Origin: Arcticibacter sp045629565
GTDB lineage: Bacteria > Bacteroidota > Bacteroidia > Sphingobacteriales > Sphingobacteriaceae
Direction of reading: 5' to 3'
DNA length: 64,000 nt
NCBI RefSeq assembly: GCF_045629565.1
Contig: NZ_JAZQRL010000132.1
Span: forward strand, 1-64,000
This document shows, one piece after another, positions 27,229-36,532 of this stretch (position 1 is the stretch's first letter; each line of letters begins with the position of its first letter). The notes below the pieces were generated by a model, which saw only the letters and a program-made list of their open reading frames with translations, had not been told where the DNA came from and searched no databases. Position numbers and translations under genes: made by a program.

Positions 27229-27308
27229 GCCCAGCTGGCGGAATTGGTAGACGCGCTGGTCTCAAACACCTGTGGGAAACCGTGCCGGTTCGACTCCGGC
27301 GCTGGGTA
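27229..27308 (+). tRNA. tRNA-Leu (anticodon CAA)
   Basis: The cloverleaf folds as follows: acceptor GCCCAGC with GCTGGGT (first pair G-U) and discriminator A. The D arm is GCG/CGC. The anticodon stem is CTGGT/ACCTG with loop CTCAAAC, so the anticodon is CAA, which reads UUG. A short variable arm is followed by T arm GCCGG-TTCGACT-CCGGC. The anticodon stem contains one T-T mismatch at its second pair. The 3' CCA is not encoded. The class II layout and anticodon identify leucine. Confidence 0.95.
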
Positions 27309-27322
27309 CGATTAACAACAAT

Positions 27323-27358
27323 AAAGCCCTGTAATTTAACAGTTACAGGGCTTTTTTT
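27323..27358 (+). terminator. Intrinsic terminator after tRNA-Leu
   Basis: AAAGCCCTGTAA and TTACAGGGCTTT form a perfect 12-bp stem with an 8-base loop, followed by a run of T. Confidence 0.92.
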
Positions 27359-27472
27359 AAGACTACCTTCACTATTGCATACACTACTATAGGACCAAGT
27401 CGAAAACTTGTGGACTGATGTTTTTTTGAGCATCAAGTTCTGTAAGGGGGTACTTAAAGAACCTGGTGCTTC

Positions 27473-27852
27473 TCACTCCTCTAAACTGGCTTCAGAATGC
27501 TTTTTCCTGGCGTTAAAGGACTTTGCTGATGCATTGATAGATTCTCCTATCTGAAGTAACTTTAAAGTCTTGCCAGGCCACAGAGCTTGTCGTGAGATTT
27601 TAAAGCCTAAACTTTCCAAGTATAACAGCCAATCTTTTGCATCGGACCTTGATCCAGTCGCTAAAAGCGGTTAAGGACTCCAATAGTTTCGCTGGCGCAT
27701 TTTGCCTTTGACCATAGAAATGTCCGGTCGTGTGGGATGAGTTACGTCGGTATCGACTGACTTCTTTTAAAAAAAGCCGCGAATCCTTCCCGCATTTGCG
27801 TTAGTTCTGCAACAAGATTCCAATCCTTTAAGCCAACTTGTTTGTGCCGGTA
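27473..27852 (-). pseudogene. Frameshifted relic of an unidentified protein gene
   Basis: No intact reading frame spans this stretch, but consecutive reverse-strand frames give protein-like sequence. From 27852 downward one frame reads YRHKQVGLKDWNLVAELTQM and continues to FAAFFK. It breaks at a T/A homopolymer near 27765-27775. A second frame then reads EVSRYRRNSSHTTGHFYGQ and continues through LLESLTAFSDWIK. A third reads SDAKDWLLYLESLGFKIS and continues to EASLEE with a TGA at 27473-27475. The pieces follow in order, as expected from a gene hit by at least two frameshifts. I do not recognise the family. Its place beside a tRNA suggests a mobile-element origin, but that is a guess. Confidence 0.4.
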
Positions 27853-28528
27853 TCAAGCTATCGCCGACGTTTAATATGGACCACCTTGTGCCTATGAATA
27901 GGAAGTCCTGCACGGTGATGGTGGGAAAGAAGCGGATTGCTGATCTTTTCTTTCGAAAAGTAATTTAAGAAAACTACACAAAGAAGATGGATTCAGACCG
28001 TAGGTGGCTGCGAGCTTGATTTCATGAACATATAAGATATGAATATGCACAAATGTGCTATTTGAGAAACATCCCTGAGCCTACCTTTAAACTCAAACTG
28101 TCGAAGGAAAGAAATATCCATAGACGTTAAACTGACTAATAAAACTAAGCCAAATGATGAGGAAACACACCGATTCTTTTGGTGGACTTGTACAAAACAA
28201 TTAATTACTATTATATGCTGAAACTTTTACAACCAAAACCATCGACCGTATTTTCTGAACGTGTCTCCACTTGCATTTCCCCATTAAGAAGCGGATAATC
28301 CCGGCATTTGGCATACTCATTCCATACAGTATATCTCGGCTTTATATTCCGACTTAATGAGCACGTACTAACCAAACCACCATAATTAAACCTCACGTAT
28401 GAACAAATCTCTTAATTCATCAAAGAATGTCTGCATTCTCTTACGCATGCTATTTCCTGTATTGAATTCTCCGGGCTTAATGCAAGAAAACGAACCTAAC
28501 TCATCCAATGGTATTTAGAAATTAAATA
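27853..28528. other. Intergenic region upstream of the first susC, no gene seen
   Basis: I see no convincing coding sequence here. A 61-codon reverse frame at 28211-28396 has no family resemblance. The region probably contains the promoter and any HTCS operator for the PUL operon starting at 28529, but no clear TAnnTTTG element with correct spacing was found. The left part continues the degraded sequence from the relic gene. Confidence 0.5.
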
Positions 28529-31500
28529 ATGGAAAAAACTAACTTATCCTGTAATGTCGCACATGTTAAGCAAAGTACCCAAGGGCGAACATTAAAACTG
28601 GGCTTTGCAATTCTATTTTTTTTCACAATGAGTGTCGTCTTCGGTCAACAGAGTCGGGTAGTGAGAGGAAAGATACTAGATCAGCAACAGCAACCTGTTA
28701 TAGGAGCTGGAGTTGCTGTTAAAGATGGGACGCAAAGGGCAGTGAGCGATGTGAACGGTGCATTCGCAATTAACGTTCCAGCAGAAGCGAGATTTCTGGT
28801 TATCTCTTATCTAGGGATGGCTACTCAAGAAGTTGACATCAATGGAAAAACCACAGTAACTGTATCTATGAAGGATCAAACTTCGGAGTTGGAGCAGGTT
28901 GTGATTGTAGGGTACGGTCAGCAGAAGAAAGAAACACTTGTAGGCGCCATAACACAAACAAGTGGGAAAGTATTGGAACGTACCGGTGGCGTTACTAACC
29001 TGGGTATGGCCCTAACGGGAAATTTGCCGGGAGTAGTCACGACGTCATCCACAGGTATGCCTGGGGGGGAAGACCCGGAAATCCTCATCCGTGCTCAGAC
29101 TACCTGGAATAACAGTTCTCCTTTGATCCTCGTCGATGGTATTGAACGACCTATAGGTACTGTTGATATTGCTTCAGTAGAGAGTATTTCGGTGCTAAAA
29201 GATGCGTCAGCTACTGCTGTATTCGGGGTTAAAGGCGCAAACGGTGTTATCCTCATCACTACAAAAACGGGTGCTGAAGGAAGGGCCGTGGTTAAAGGAC
29301 GATTAAATTCGACGGTAAAAACTGTTTCCCGGTTGCCGCGGAAATATGATTCTTATGACGCACTATCTCTTAAGAATAGAGTTTCAGAAAGGGAGTTGTC
29401 TACAGATCTTAACATTTGGCCATCGAACTTTACACCGGAAGAAGTTCTCTTGAAATATCGTTTTCCTGCTAACGATGCAGAATGGGATCGTTATCCCAAC
29501 GTTGATTGGGAAAAGGAACTGATCGCTGACTATGCCATGTCTTATGGCGCCAATGCAAGCGTGTCTGGTGGAACGAAGTCGGTTAAGTACTTCGCATCTG
29601 CTGACTATGTTCGTGAGGGAGATATATTCAAGACCTTTGAAAACAACCGGGGTTACTCTTCAGGTTATGGTTATGACCGGATCAACTTTCGCAGTAACCT
29701 CGATTTCAATGTAACGAAAACAACCAAATTTGCTACCAAGATTTTCGGATCGAATGGTGTTCGTCAGTTTCCCTGGGATCAGCCGTCGAATAATAATTAT
29801 TCTGCAACTTTCCCCTGGACAGCTGCTTACAGGTCTGCTCCGGACGCCGTACGTCCTGTGTATTCAGACGGAACCTTTGGTGAGTTTCCCCTGGCCTTTG
29901 ACGTGCCTAATTCAGTTGCTAACCTGGCAACTGCCGGGTATGAGCAAAATACTAATACCCAGTTAACTACTGATTTTATCCTTAATCAGGACCTTAAAAT
30001 GATCACGCCGGGCCTGAGTTTGAGGCTGAATTATTCTTTTGACAATACTTTCCTAGAGATTGACCGAGGCATCAGGGATCCGGCTGCAACCCAACGAAAA
30101 TATATCAACCCGATAAACGGGCAGGTCACTTATACACAGGTGACCAATCCTAACACCGGATTGGATTATTTCGGGCGCCAGAACTGGGTAACAGAAGCTG
30201 GGTCAGTTGATAAGGGTCAAACGTACCGCAGGAAAAATTATTCCGGCCAGTTGAACTATGATCGCAGTTTCTCGAAGCACGACCTTGGTTTGATGGGACT
30301 CTTTATGCGTGAACAGATTGCGAGAGGGAGTGTCTTTCCCAAGTACAGAGAAGACTGGGTTTTCCGCACAACCTATGCCTTTGATTCTAAATATTTGTTC
30401 GAGGCCAACGGTGCTTATAACGGATCAGAGCAATTTGGTCCTGACTATCGTTTCGCATTCTTTCCATCGGTCTCTGCAGGCTGGGTGATCAGTAAAGAAC
30501 GGTTCATGGAAAAATTGAACTTTGTCAATTCACTTAAGCTACGCGGATCATGGGGTAAAATAGGTAGTGATCGGCTCGGTTGGAACGAGTTTGATAACCG
30601 ATATCTCTATAGAGATCTGTGGGATTTTTCAGGGAATGCGCCAATGGGTACACTGGCACAAAATTCGCCTTATACATTTTACAGGATGACACAGTTAGGT
30701 AATCCGAACATCGCCTGGGAAAATGTTGAAAAGCGGAATATCGCAGTAGATTTTGAGTTATTCAACGGCATACTGGGAGGAAGTTTGGATGTATTTAAGG
30801 ATTTGAGAACCGACATTATTATTGCCGGAAATTCACGGGCTATTCCAAGCTATTTCGGGCAAGCTGCACCGAATGCCAATATCGGTAGTGTTGAAGGGAA
30901 AGGATTTGAGTTGGATTTACGCTTCAACTTTAAGTTGAATAATAACATGCGAGCGTGGCTCAATACAAATATGACCCGCGCAGTTAATACCGTTCTATCC
31001 CGTGACGACGGTGAGCTGCTTCCAGATTATCAAAAGCAGGCCGGTTGGCAACTAGGACAGGTACGCTCACATATGGAATATGGCTATTTGCGGTCATGGG
31101 ACGATGTATATGGCAGCACGCAACGAAATACGAACGATGCATTTAAGCTTCCGGGGGACTATAATATTATCGATTTCAATGCTGATGGCATTATTGATGA
31201 TTTCGATTCAGCTCCGTACCAATATTCTGGTTCGCCTCAGAATACCTATAATGCTTCATTCGGTTTTGACTGGAAAGGCTTAAGCGTCTTCGCTCAGTTC
31301 TACGCGGTAAATAATGTAACCCGTAACGTAACATTCCCGACTTTCGATACCTATTCTGCCTCTAATACGGCTTATGTGGAAGGCATCTACTGGTCGAAAG
31401 AAGCCGGGGGTGATGTGCCTCTTCCTCGCTGGGGTGCCTTACCTAGTGGCGGTGCGGGTACACGCTATCAATATGACGGATCATACATACGCCTGCGAAA

Positions 31501-31708
31501 TGCCGAGGTGGCTTACACCTTCAGTGGAAAGGCAGTCGCGAGAATGGGCGTGAAGGCTTTCAGGCTCTACGTTAACGGAAACAACTTATGGGTATGGACC
31601 AAGTTGCCCGATGATCGTGAGTCAAACTTTGCCAGTGGCGGTGCTTCACTCCAGGGAGCTTACCCGAGTACAAGACGTTACAATCTAGGTATAGATCTAA
31701 CATTTTAA
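28529..31708 (+). CDS. SusC-family TonB-dependent glycan transporter (first pair)
   Basis: This outer-membrane importer of 1059 residues takes up oligosaccharides with the SusD-like lipoprotein encoded next. A long basic N-terminus precedes the signal helix (about 24-40). A carboxypeptidase-D-like regulatory domain follows (about 44-120), then a TonB-box-like segment EQVVIVGYGQQKKE and the plug domain containing ILVDGIERPIG and ISVLKDASATAVFGVKGANGVI. The rest is the 22-strand barrel, ending in NLGIDLTF with the usual C-terminal phenylalanine. The overall size is normal for SusC. It leads the six-gene operon, with susD 10 bases downstream. Substrate type is inferred from operon order (see the GH10-like gene). 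Confidence 0.96.
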   Translation: MEKTNLSCNVAHVKQSTQGRTLKLGFAILFFFTMSVVFGQQSRVVRGKILDQQQQPVIGAGVAVKDGTQRAVSDVNGAFAINVPAEARFLVISYLGMATQEVDINGKTTVTVSMKDQTSELEQVVIVGYGQQKKETLVGAITQTSGKVLERTGGVTNLGMALTGNLPGVVTTSSTGMPGGEDPEILIRAQTTWNNSSPLILVDGIERPIGTVDIASVESISVLKDASATAVFGVKGANGVILITTKTGAEGRAVVKGRLNSTVKTVSRLPRKYDSYDALSLKNRVSERELSTDLNIWPSNFTPEEVLLKYRFPANDAEWDRYPNVDWEKELIADYAMSYGANASVSGGTKSVKYFASADYVREGDIFKTFENNRGYSSGYGYDRINFRSNLDFNVTKTTKFATKIFGSNGVRQFPWDQPSNNNYSATFPWTAAYRSAPDAVRPVYSDGTFGEFPLAFDVPNSVANLATAGYEQNTNTQLTTDFILNQDLKMITPGLSLRLNYSFDNTFLEIDRGIRDPAATQRKYINPINGQVTYTQVTNPNTGLDYFGRQNWVTEAGSVDKGQTYRRKNYSGQLNYDRSFSKHDLGLMGLFMREQIARGSVFPKYREDWVFRTTYAFDSKYLFEANGAYNGSEQFGPDYRFAFFPSVSAGWVISKERFMEKLNFVNSLKLRGSWGKIGSDRLGWNEFDNRYLYRDLWDFSGNAPMGTLAQNSPYTFYRMTQLGNPNIAWENVEKRNIAVDFELFNGILGGSLDVFKDLRTDIIIAGNSRAIPSYFGQAAPNANIGSVEGKGFELDLRFNFKLNNNMRAWLNTNMTRAVNTVLSRDDGELLPDYQKQAGWQLGQVRSHMEYGYLRSWDDVYGSTQRNTNDAFKLPGDYNIIDFNADGIIDDFDSAPYQYSGSPQNTYNASFGFDWKGLSVFAQFYAVNNVTRNVTFPTFDTYSASNTAYVEGIYWSKEAGGDVPLPRWGALPSGGAGTRYQYDGSYIRLRNAEVAYTFSGKAVARMGVKAFRLYVNGNNLWVWTKLPDDRESNFASGGASLQGAYPSTRRYNLGIDLTF

Positions 31709-31718
31709 GATAACTAAG

Positions 31719-33635
31719 ATGAAAAAATATAACAGACTGATATTATTGTCTCTGACGATAGCGGTTATTAGCATGGGCATGAGTTCGTGCAGAAAGTATC
31801 TCGATGCGGCTCCTGCAACCTCTATTGATGATGCGGAAGCATTTAAGAATTATCGAAATTTCCAGGGATTTACTGAGGAATTGTATAACGCTGTACCTAT
31901 AGCTACGGGATCAACCTCACACAACAGCTGGAATTTTGGAGAAGATGAATTGTGGCAAACGAATGATGACAGATTACTGGGGTACAGAATCGACAGGGGA
32001 GATTTTTGGGGATGGAACAATTCCATATTTGGTTCCTGGTTTAACACAGGAGGTAATGCCAATAATACAAATAGAGGTGATAAAGGTAGACTGTACGGCC
32101 TGGCATGGTACGGGATCAGGAAGGCAAATATCGGTTTGGATAACCTGGAGTTACTGGTTGACGCTACAGCTGAGGAGAAGCAGTTAATCGAAGGACAACT
32201 ATATTTCTTCCGTGGCTGGTTTCATTTCATGTTGATGCAATACTGGGGAGGTCTTCCTTATGTTGATGTTGTGCTCCCAGCTGATCAGGCTCCGCGGATT
32301 CAGCGTCTGAACTATCAGCAAACGGCTGACAAAGTATCTGCGGATCTAAGAAAGGCAGCGGATCTGTTACCCTTGGATTGGGACCAGATTCCTGCAGGCA
32401 GGGCCACACAGGGTAATAATGACCGTCGTATCAATAAAATCATGGCTCTCGGCTTTCTGGGAAAAAATCTTCTACTAGCAGGAAGTCCCCTGATGAACGA
32501 GGAATCGACGGGTGTTAACGGATACAATGCAGAATATTGTAAACAGGCTGCGGATGTTTTCGGAGAAGCCTTGACAATTATTGAAGCTACAAAAAGATAC
32601 GAACTAGTGCCATTCTCCAACTATAGTGAGATATTCTACACTTACGCCAAGTCTAATCTTTCGCCAGGTGCACCTGTTGTAAATGGTCACAGGTACGTTG
32701 AGGCCATCTTCCAGGAGAATCCTTTGGAACCCACGAGATTTCGCTGGAATCAGATTAATGATTATCGTCCTCAAACTATCAAAAGCACAGGTCTAAAGGT
32801 TTACCCCACTGCAAATTACATCAATTATTACGGAATGAAGAATGGCCTTCCTATTCCAGTTCCTACTCAGGCAGATGCGGAATCGGGTTGGGACCCTCAA
32901 TATCCATGGAGAAACCGCGATCCCCGCTTTTATCATGACATCATGTTCGATGGCGAGAAAGCCGTAACGAATGCGGGCAATGTAGGTAATAACGAGTTCA
33001 GACAGTACGCCAGCTTGTTTACAAACGGACATATGAGAGTGGCGGATGGGCCGAGCGCAGCGTTCACAGGCTACATGCTTTCGAAGTTCACTAACAAATT
33101 ATTGAACGACTGGGATCCTTATAATGGGGATAATAATGTGTTTTTACTAAGTTTCCTACGCCTATCTGACATGTATCTGATGTATGCTGAGGCTGCCTCA
33201 GAAGGTTATAATTCACCTCAGGGAAAAGCTCCGGGCTATAGCAAAACTGCGGTTGACGCAGTGAACTTTGTAAGAGACAGGCCAGGTCTGGAAGTCGGGC
33301 ATGTAGCAGAGAAATTCACAGCTTCTCAGGACATGTTTAGAGAGGAATACAGAAGGGAACGCGCCGTGGAACTGGCATATGAGGGACACCGGTTTGTGGA
33401 TCTGCGTCGCTGGAAGTTAATTGACAAGTTGCCTTATACACTTAAAACGGCTGTTCAATTTGATCGGGTAACTGCAAATGCGCAGGTTTATGCTGATCCC
33501 AAAAATGCTCGTGTTCAAAATTTTAGGGAAACAGTATTACTTCAGAGAAATTTTACCAGCCGCCATTATTGGTTTCCATTCCCGGTAGCGGATGTTAATA
33601 TCTACGAGGGATTTAAACAGAATCCAGGTTGGTAA
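31719..33635 (+). CDS. SusD-family surface glycan-binding lipoprotein (first pair)
   Basis: This lipoprotein has 638 residues, with a signal peptide and lipobox ending in SSC before RKYLD. It forms the hinged lid on the SusC partner and captures glycan. TPR-like helical regions typical of SusD are present, for example QLYFFRGWFHFMLMQYWGGLPY. The C-terminal RagB/SusD block reads EEYRRERAVELAYEGHRFVDLRRWK. The length is slightly above average for the family. Its close spacing to the two susC genes indicates co-transcription. Confidence 0.95.
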   Translation: MKKYNRLILLSLTIAVISMGMSSCRKYLDAAPATSIDDAEAFKNYRNFQGFTEELYNAVPIATGSTSHNSWNFGEDELWQTNDDRLLGYRIDRGDFWGWNNSIFGSWFNTGGNANNTNRGDKGRLYGLAWYGIRKANIGLDNLELLVDATAEEKQLIEGQLYFFRGWFHFMLMQYWGGLPYVDVVLPADQAPRIQRLNYQQTADKVSADLRKAADLLPLDWDQIPAGRATQGNNDRRINKIMALGFLGKNLLLAGSPLMNEESTGVNGYNAEYCKQAADVFGEALTIIEATKRYELVPFSNYSEIFYTYAKSNLSPGAPVVNGHRYVEAIFQENPLEPTRFRWNQINDYRPQTIKSTGLKVYPTANYINYYGMKNGLPIPVPTQADAESGWDPQYPWRNRDPRFYHDIMFDGEKAVTNAGNVGNNEFRQYASLFTNGHMRVADGPSAAFTGYMLSKFTNKLLNDWDPYNGDNNVFLLSFLRLSDMYLMYAEAASEGYNSPQGKAPGYSKTAVDAVNFVRDRPGLEVGHVAEKFTASQDMFREEYRRERAVELAYEGHRFVDLRRWKLIDKLPYTLKTAVQFDRVTANAQVYADPKNARVQNFRETVLLQRNFTSRHYWFPFPVADVNIYEGFKQNPGW

Positions 33636-33652
33636 TCTTTAAAACATACAAA

Positions 33653-36511
33653 ATGAAGAAAAAAAATATAAAATCTTATTGTATTCTTTTGGCCATTTCT
33701 TTAAGTGCTCTGGGAACACAAGCGCAAGGATCCATAGATAGCCTTCCCAATATCAATAAAGACAGTCTGGTTAATGTTGCCTTCGGAAAAGTCGCCAGAC
33801 GAGATGCCCTGGGCGCGATATCCAGCGTTAATGTGGCGGAAATCATGAAGACCAGTTATGGCAGGGGGAGTTTAGACAATCTTCAAAGTTTTGTGTCGGG
33901 ATATAATGGGAATGTATGGGGACAAAGTCCATTAATCCTTGTAGATGGAATTCCGCGCAGGTCGTTCGACGTGAATATGGTTGAAGTAGAATCCATCACT
34001 GTCTTGAAGGATGCAAGTAGTGTTGCTTTGTACGGTAGCCGTGCTTCGAAAGGCGCAGTGCTCATTACAACAAAAAGGGGATCAGCTAAGCCTCTTACCG
34101 TTGACGTGCGCGCCAATGGTGGATTGATGGTTCCTAAAGGCTATGCAAATTACCTTAATTCAGGTGAGTATATGACCCTTTACAATGAGGCTCTGCGTAA
34201 TGACGGTCTGCCGGAGAGATTTACTGCTGAGGAATTGTATAATACCCAACTCGGCACGAACCCTTTCCGTTACCCAGATCTCAATTTATTGTCTTCTGAA
34301 TATCTGAGAAAGGTAAGCTATCGCACAGATGTTAATGCGGAAATTTCCGGCGGTAATGAAGATGCCACTTATTATTCGAACATCGGACTAGGCTACAATA
34401 ATAGCCTGTTGAGATTAGGTGATTCCAAGAATAATAACGATATGAATTTCAATCTCCGGACGAATGTCGACATGAACATCACGCGATGGCTCAAAGCGAC
34501 GACAGATGCAGTCGTGCGTGTAGATAACAACTATTCTGCCAGGGGAAATTTCTTCGGAGCAGCGGCAACTCTGCGTCCAAACGACGAGTGGTTTTCTTAT
34601 CTGATCCCTATCGACAAGCTGGATCCAGACAACCCCCAGTTACAGGCGATTGTCAATAACAGTAATCAGCTTATTGATGGGCAATATCTTTTAGGTGGTT
34701 TGTCAAACCGACAGACCAATGAATTGTCACAGATACTGGCTTCAGGATATATCAAGAACAGACAGCGCACGTTTATGTTCAATGTTGGTGCAGAGGCTGA
34801 TCTGGGCGGAGTTACGCAAGGATTAACGTTTAGTACCCGGTTTAGCCTGGACTATACGTCAAGATATACCGAGGGATACTCTGTGCCTTACGCCACCTAT
34901 CAACCAACTTGGGAAACAATTGATGGTAAAGAGATCATCACCAATCTGCAACAGTTTGGAGTTGACCAAATCAGCACAAATGAATTTATAGGTACATCAT
35001 TGTATAACCAGACGATATCCCTAAATCCGCAGTTTAACTATAAACGTACCTTTAATGAGAAGCACAACGTTAGCGGCGCTTTGGTAGGGTGGGGTTATAT
35101 GACACGGATATCAAGCGACCCTGACACCGATGGAGGTAGTGATTACCAACCAATAAGAAATACCAATGTCGGCATCCAGGCGTCATACAATTACAGGCAT
35201 AAGTACTATGTTGATTTAACGGGTGCCGTCATCCATTCAGCAAAATTACCAAAGGGCAACCGAAGTGCTTTGTCTCCTGCTGCTACATTGGGATGGCGTA
35301 TTAGTGAAGAAGATTTCTTCAAAAATGGAGCTTCTTTTATTGACGACTTGAAGATTAGCGCTACTTATTCGTCCCTAAAACAAGATCTGGATATTACTAC
35401 GGCAACTACGGATTATTATCTGTACGAGGGAAACTACACATCAACTAGTTGGGTTCAATGGCAGGATGGAACATCTGCCGGAGATTATGTTCTTGCTGCG
35501 GGCGGTGCAAATCCTAAGCTAACCTTTGTCGACCGGGAAGAACTCAGGGCTGGTTTAGATGCCACGCTTTTCAACCGAGCTTTCAACCTGAATGTAAATT
35601 ATTTCCGTCAAAACACCAATGGCCTATTATCGCAGGGCACGGCAACCATTTATCCATCTTACTTTACCGGGAACGGTTCTTTTCAGCCCTGGATTAATTT
35701 CAACAATGAAAGGCGTACTGGTATTGATTTTTCGGCAAGTTATACCAACAACGTTGGAAAATTCAAATATTCACTTGGTTTCGTTGGAATGTTTTATGAT
35801 TCTGAGGTAACTAAGCGCGATGAGGTTTATGAAAACGGATACCAAAATCGCACAGGAAGGCCTCTAGATGCCTATTGGGGTTATATCGCCGAAGGTCTGT
35901 TTCAAGACCAGACAGAAATCGACAACCACGCCAGACAAACGTTTGGTGGCACGGTTAAACCCGGCGATATTAAGTACCGGGATGTCAATGGAGACAATAT
36001 CATTGATAACCGTGATGAAGTTGACCTGGGAAAAAATGGCTTTGGTGCATCGCCGTTTAACTATGGGTTAAACCTGACCCTTAAATGGAAAAACGTTAGC
36101 CTCCTTGCTCTCGGCTCAGGGCAAGTAGGAGCTATCGGTTTCAAAAACAGCTCAGAATATTGGGTTACCGGATCTGGTAAATATTCTGAGGTTGTCTTGG
36201 GTCGCTGGACTCCAGAGACAGCTGCAACGGCGACTTACCCTCGCCTAAGCACCAATAGTACAACGAACAATTTCCGGAATTCAACTTATTGGATGTTTAA
36301 GAACAATCGATTCGACCTTCGCAGAGTTCAGATCACTTATGATTTCAATCAAACTGCCTTGAGTAATGCTTCATTCATCCATGGATTAAGTGTTTATGTG
36401 ACTGGAGACGATCTGCTGGTTCTATCGAACGAACGTAAATTAATGGAAACTAATATTGGAACTGCTCCCCAGACCCGCTTCTACAATCTTGGGATCAAGG
36501 CCACTTTTTAA
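33653..36511 (+). CDS. SusC-family TonB-dependent transporter lacking the N-terminal regulatory domain (second pair)
   Basis: The ATG at 33653 gives 952 residues. The frame reaches back to a TTG at 33629 inside susD, but the signal peptide starts at the ATG. After the signal (ending near LGTQAQ) the protein goes directly to a short linker, VNVAFGKVARRDALGAISSV, that replaces the usual carboxypeptidase-D-like domain and VVVIGYG box. It then enters the plug (ILVDGIPRRSF, ITVLKDASSVALYGSRASKGAVL) and a complete barrel ending in NLGIKATF. A second SusC of this shorter type following a full-length one is a known feature of tandem susCD xylan operons. The sugar specificity is inferred only. Confidence 0.94.
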   Translation: MKKKNIKSYCILLAISLSALGTQAQGSIDSLPNINKDSLVNVAFGKVARRDALGAISSVNVAEIMKTSYGRGSLDNLQSFVSGYNGNVWGQSPLILVDGIPRRSFDVNMVEVESITVLKDASSVALYGSRASKGAVLITTKRGSAKPLTVDVRANGGLMVPKGYANYLNSGEYMTLYNEALRNDGLPERFTAEELYNTQLGTNPFRYPDLNLLSSEYLRKVSYRTDVNAEISGGNEDATYYSNIGLGYNNSLLRLGDSKNNNDMNFNLRTNVDMNITRWLKATTDAVVRVDNNYSARGNFFGAAATLRPNDEWFSYLIPIDKLDPDNPQLQAIVNNSNQLIDGQYLLGGLSNRQTNELSQILASGYIKNRQRTFMFNVGAEADLGGVTQGLTFSTRFSLDYTSRYTEGYSVPYATYQPTWETIDGKEIITNLQQFGVDQISTNEFIGTSLYNQTISLNPQFNYKRTFNEKHNVSGALVGWGYMTRISSDPDTDGGSDYQPIRNTNVGIQASYNYRHKYYVDLTGAVIHSAKLPKGNRSALSPAATLGWRISEEDFFKNGASFIDDLKISATYSSLKQDLDITTATTDYYLYEGNYTSTSWVQWQDGTSAGDYVLAAGGANPKLTFVDREELRAGLDATLFNRAFNLNVNYFRQNTNGLLSQGTATIYPSYFTGNGSFQPWINFNNERRTGIDFSASYTNNVGKFKYSLGFVGMFYDSEVTKRDEVYENGYQNRTGRPLDAYWGYIAEGLFQDQTEIDNHARQTFGGTVKPGDIKYRDVNGDNIIDNRDEVDLGKNGFGASPFNYGLNLTLKWKNVSLLALGSGQVGAIGFKNSSEYWVTGSGKYSEVVLGRWTPETAATATYPRLSTNSTTNNFRNSTYWMFKNNRFDLRRVQITYDFNQTALSNASFIHGLSVYVTGDDLLVLSNERKLMETNIGTAPQTRFYNLGIKATF

Positions 36512-36532
36512 ACGACAATAACGAAAGAGATC

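Noticed and set aside
28211..28396. 61-codon reverse-strand reading frame upstream of susC
   Set aside because: It has no family resemblance, codon pattern or context, and is expected by chance in an AT-rich gap.
27284..28528. Direct repeat of the tRNA 3' end as an attachment site
   Set aside because: I read the downstream spacer for copies of the T-arm and acceptor sequence and found none inside the window.
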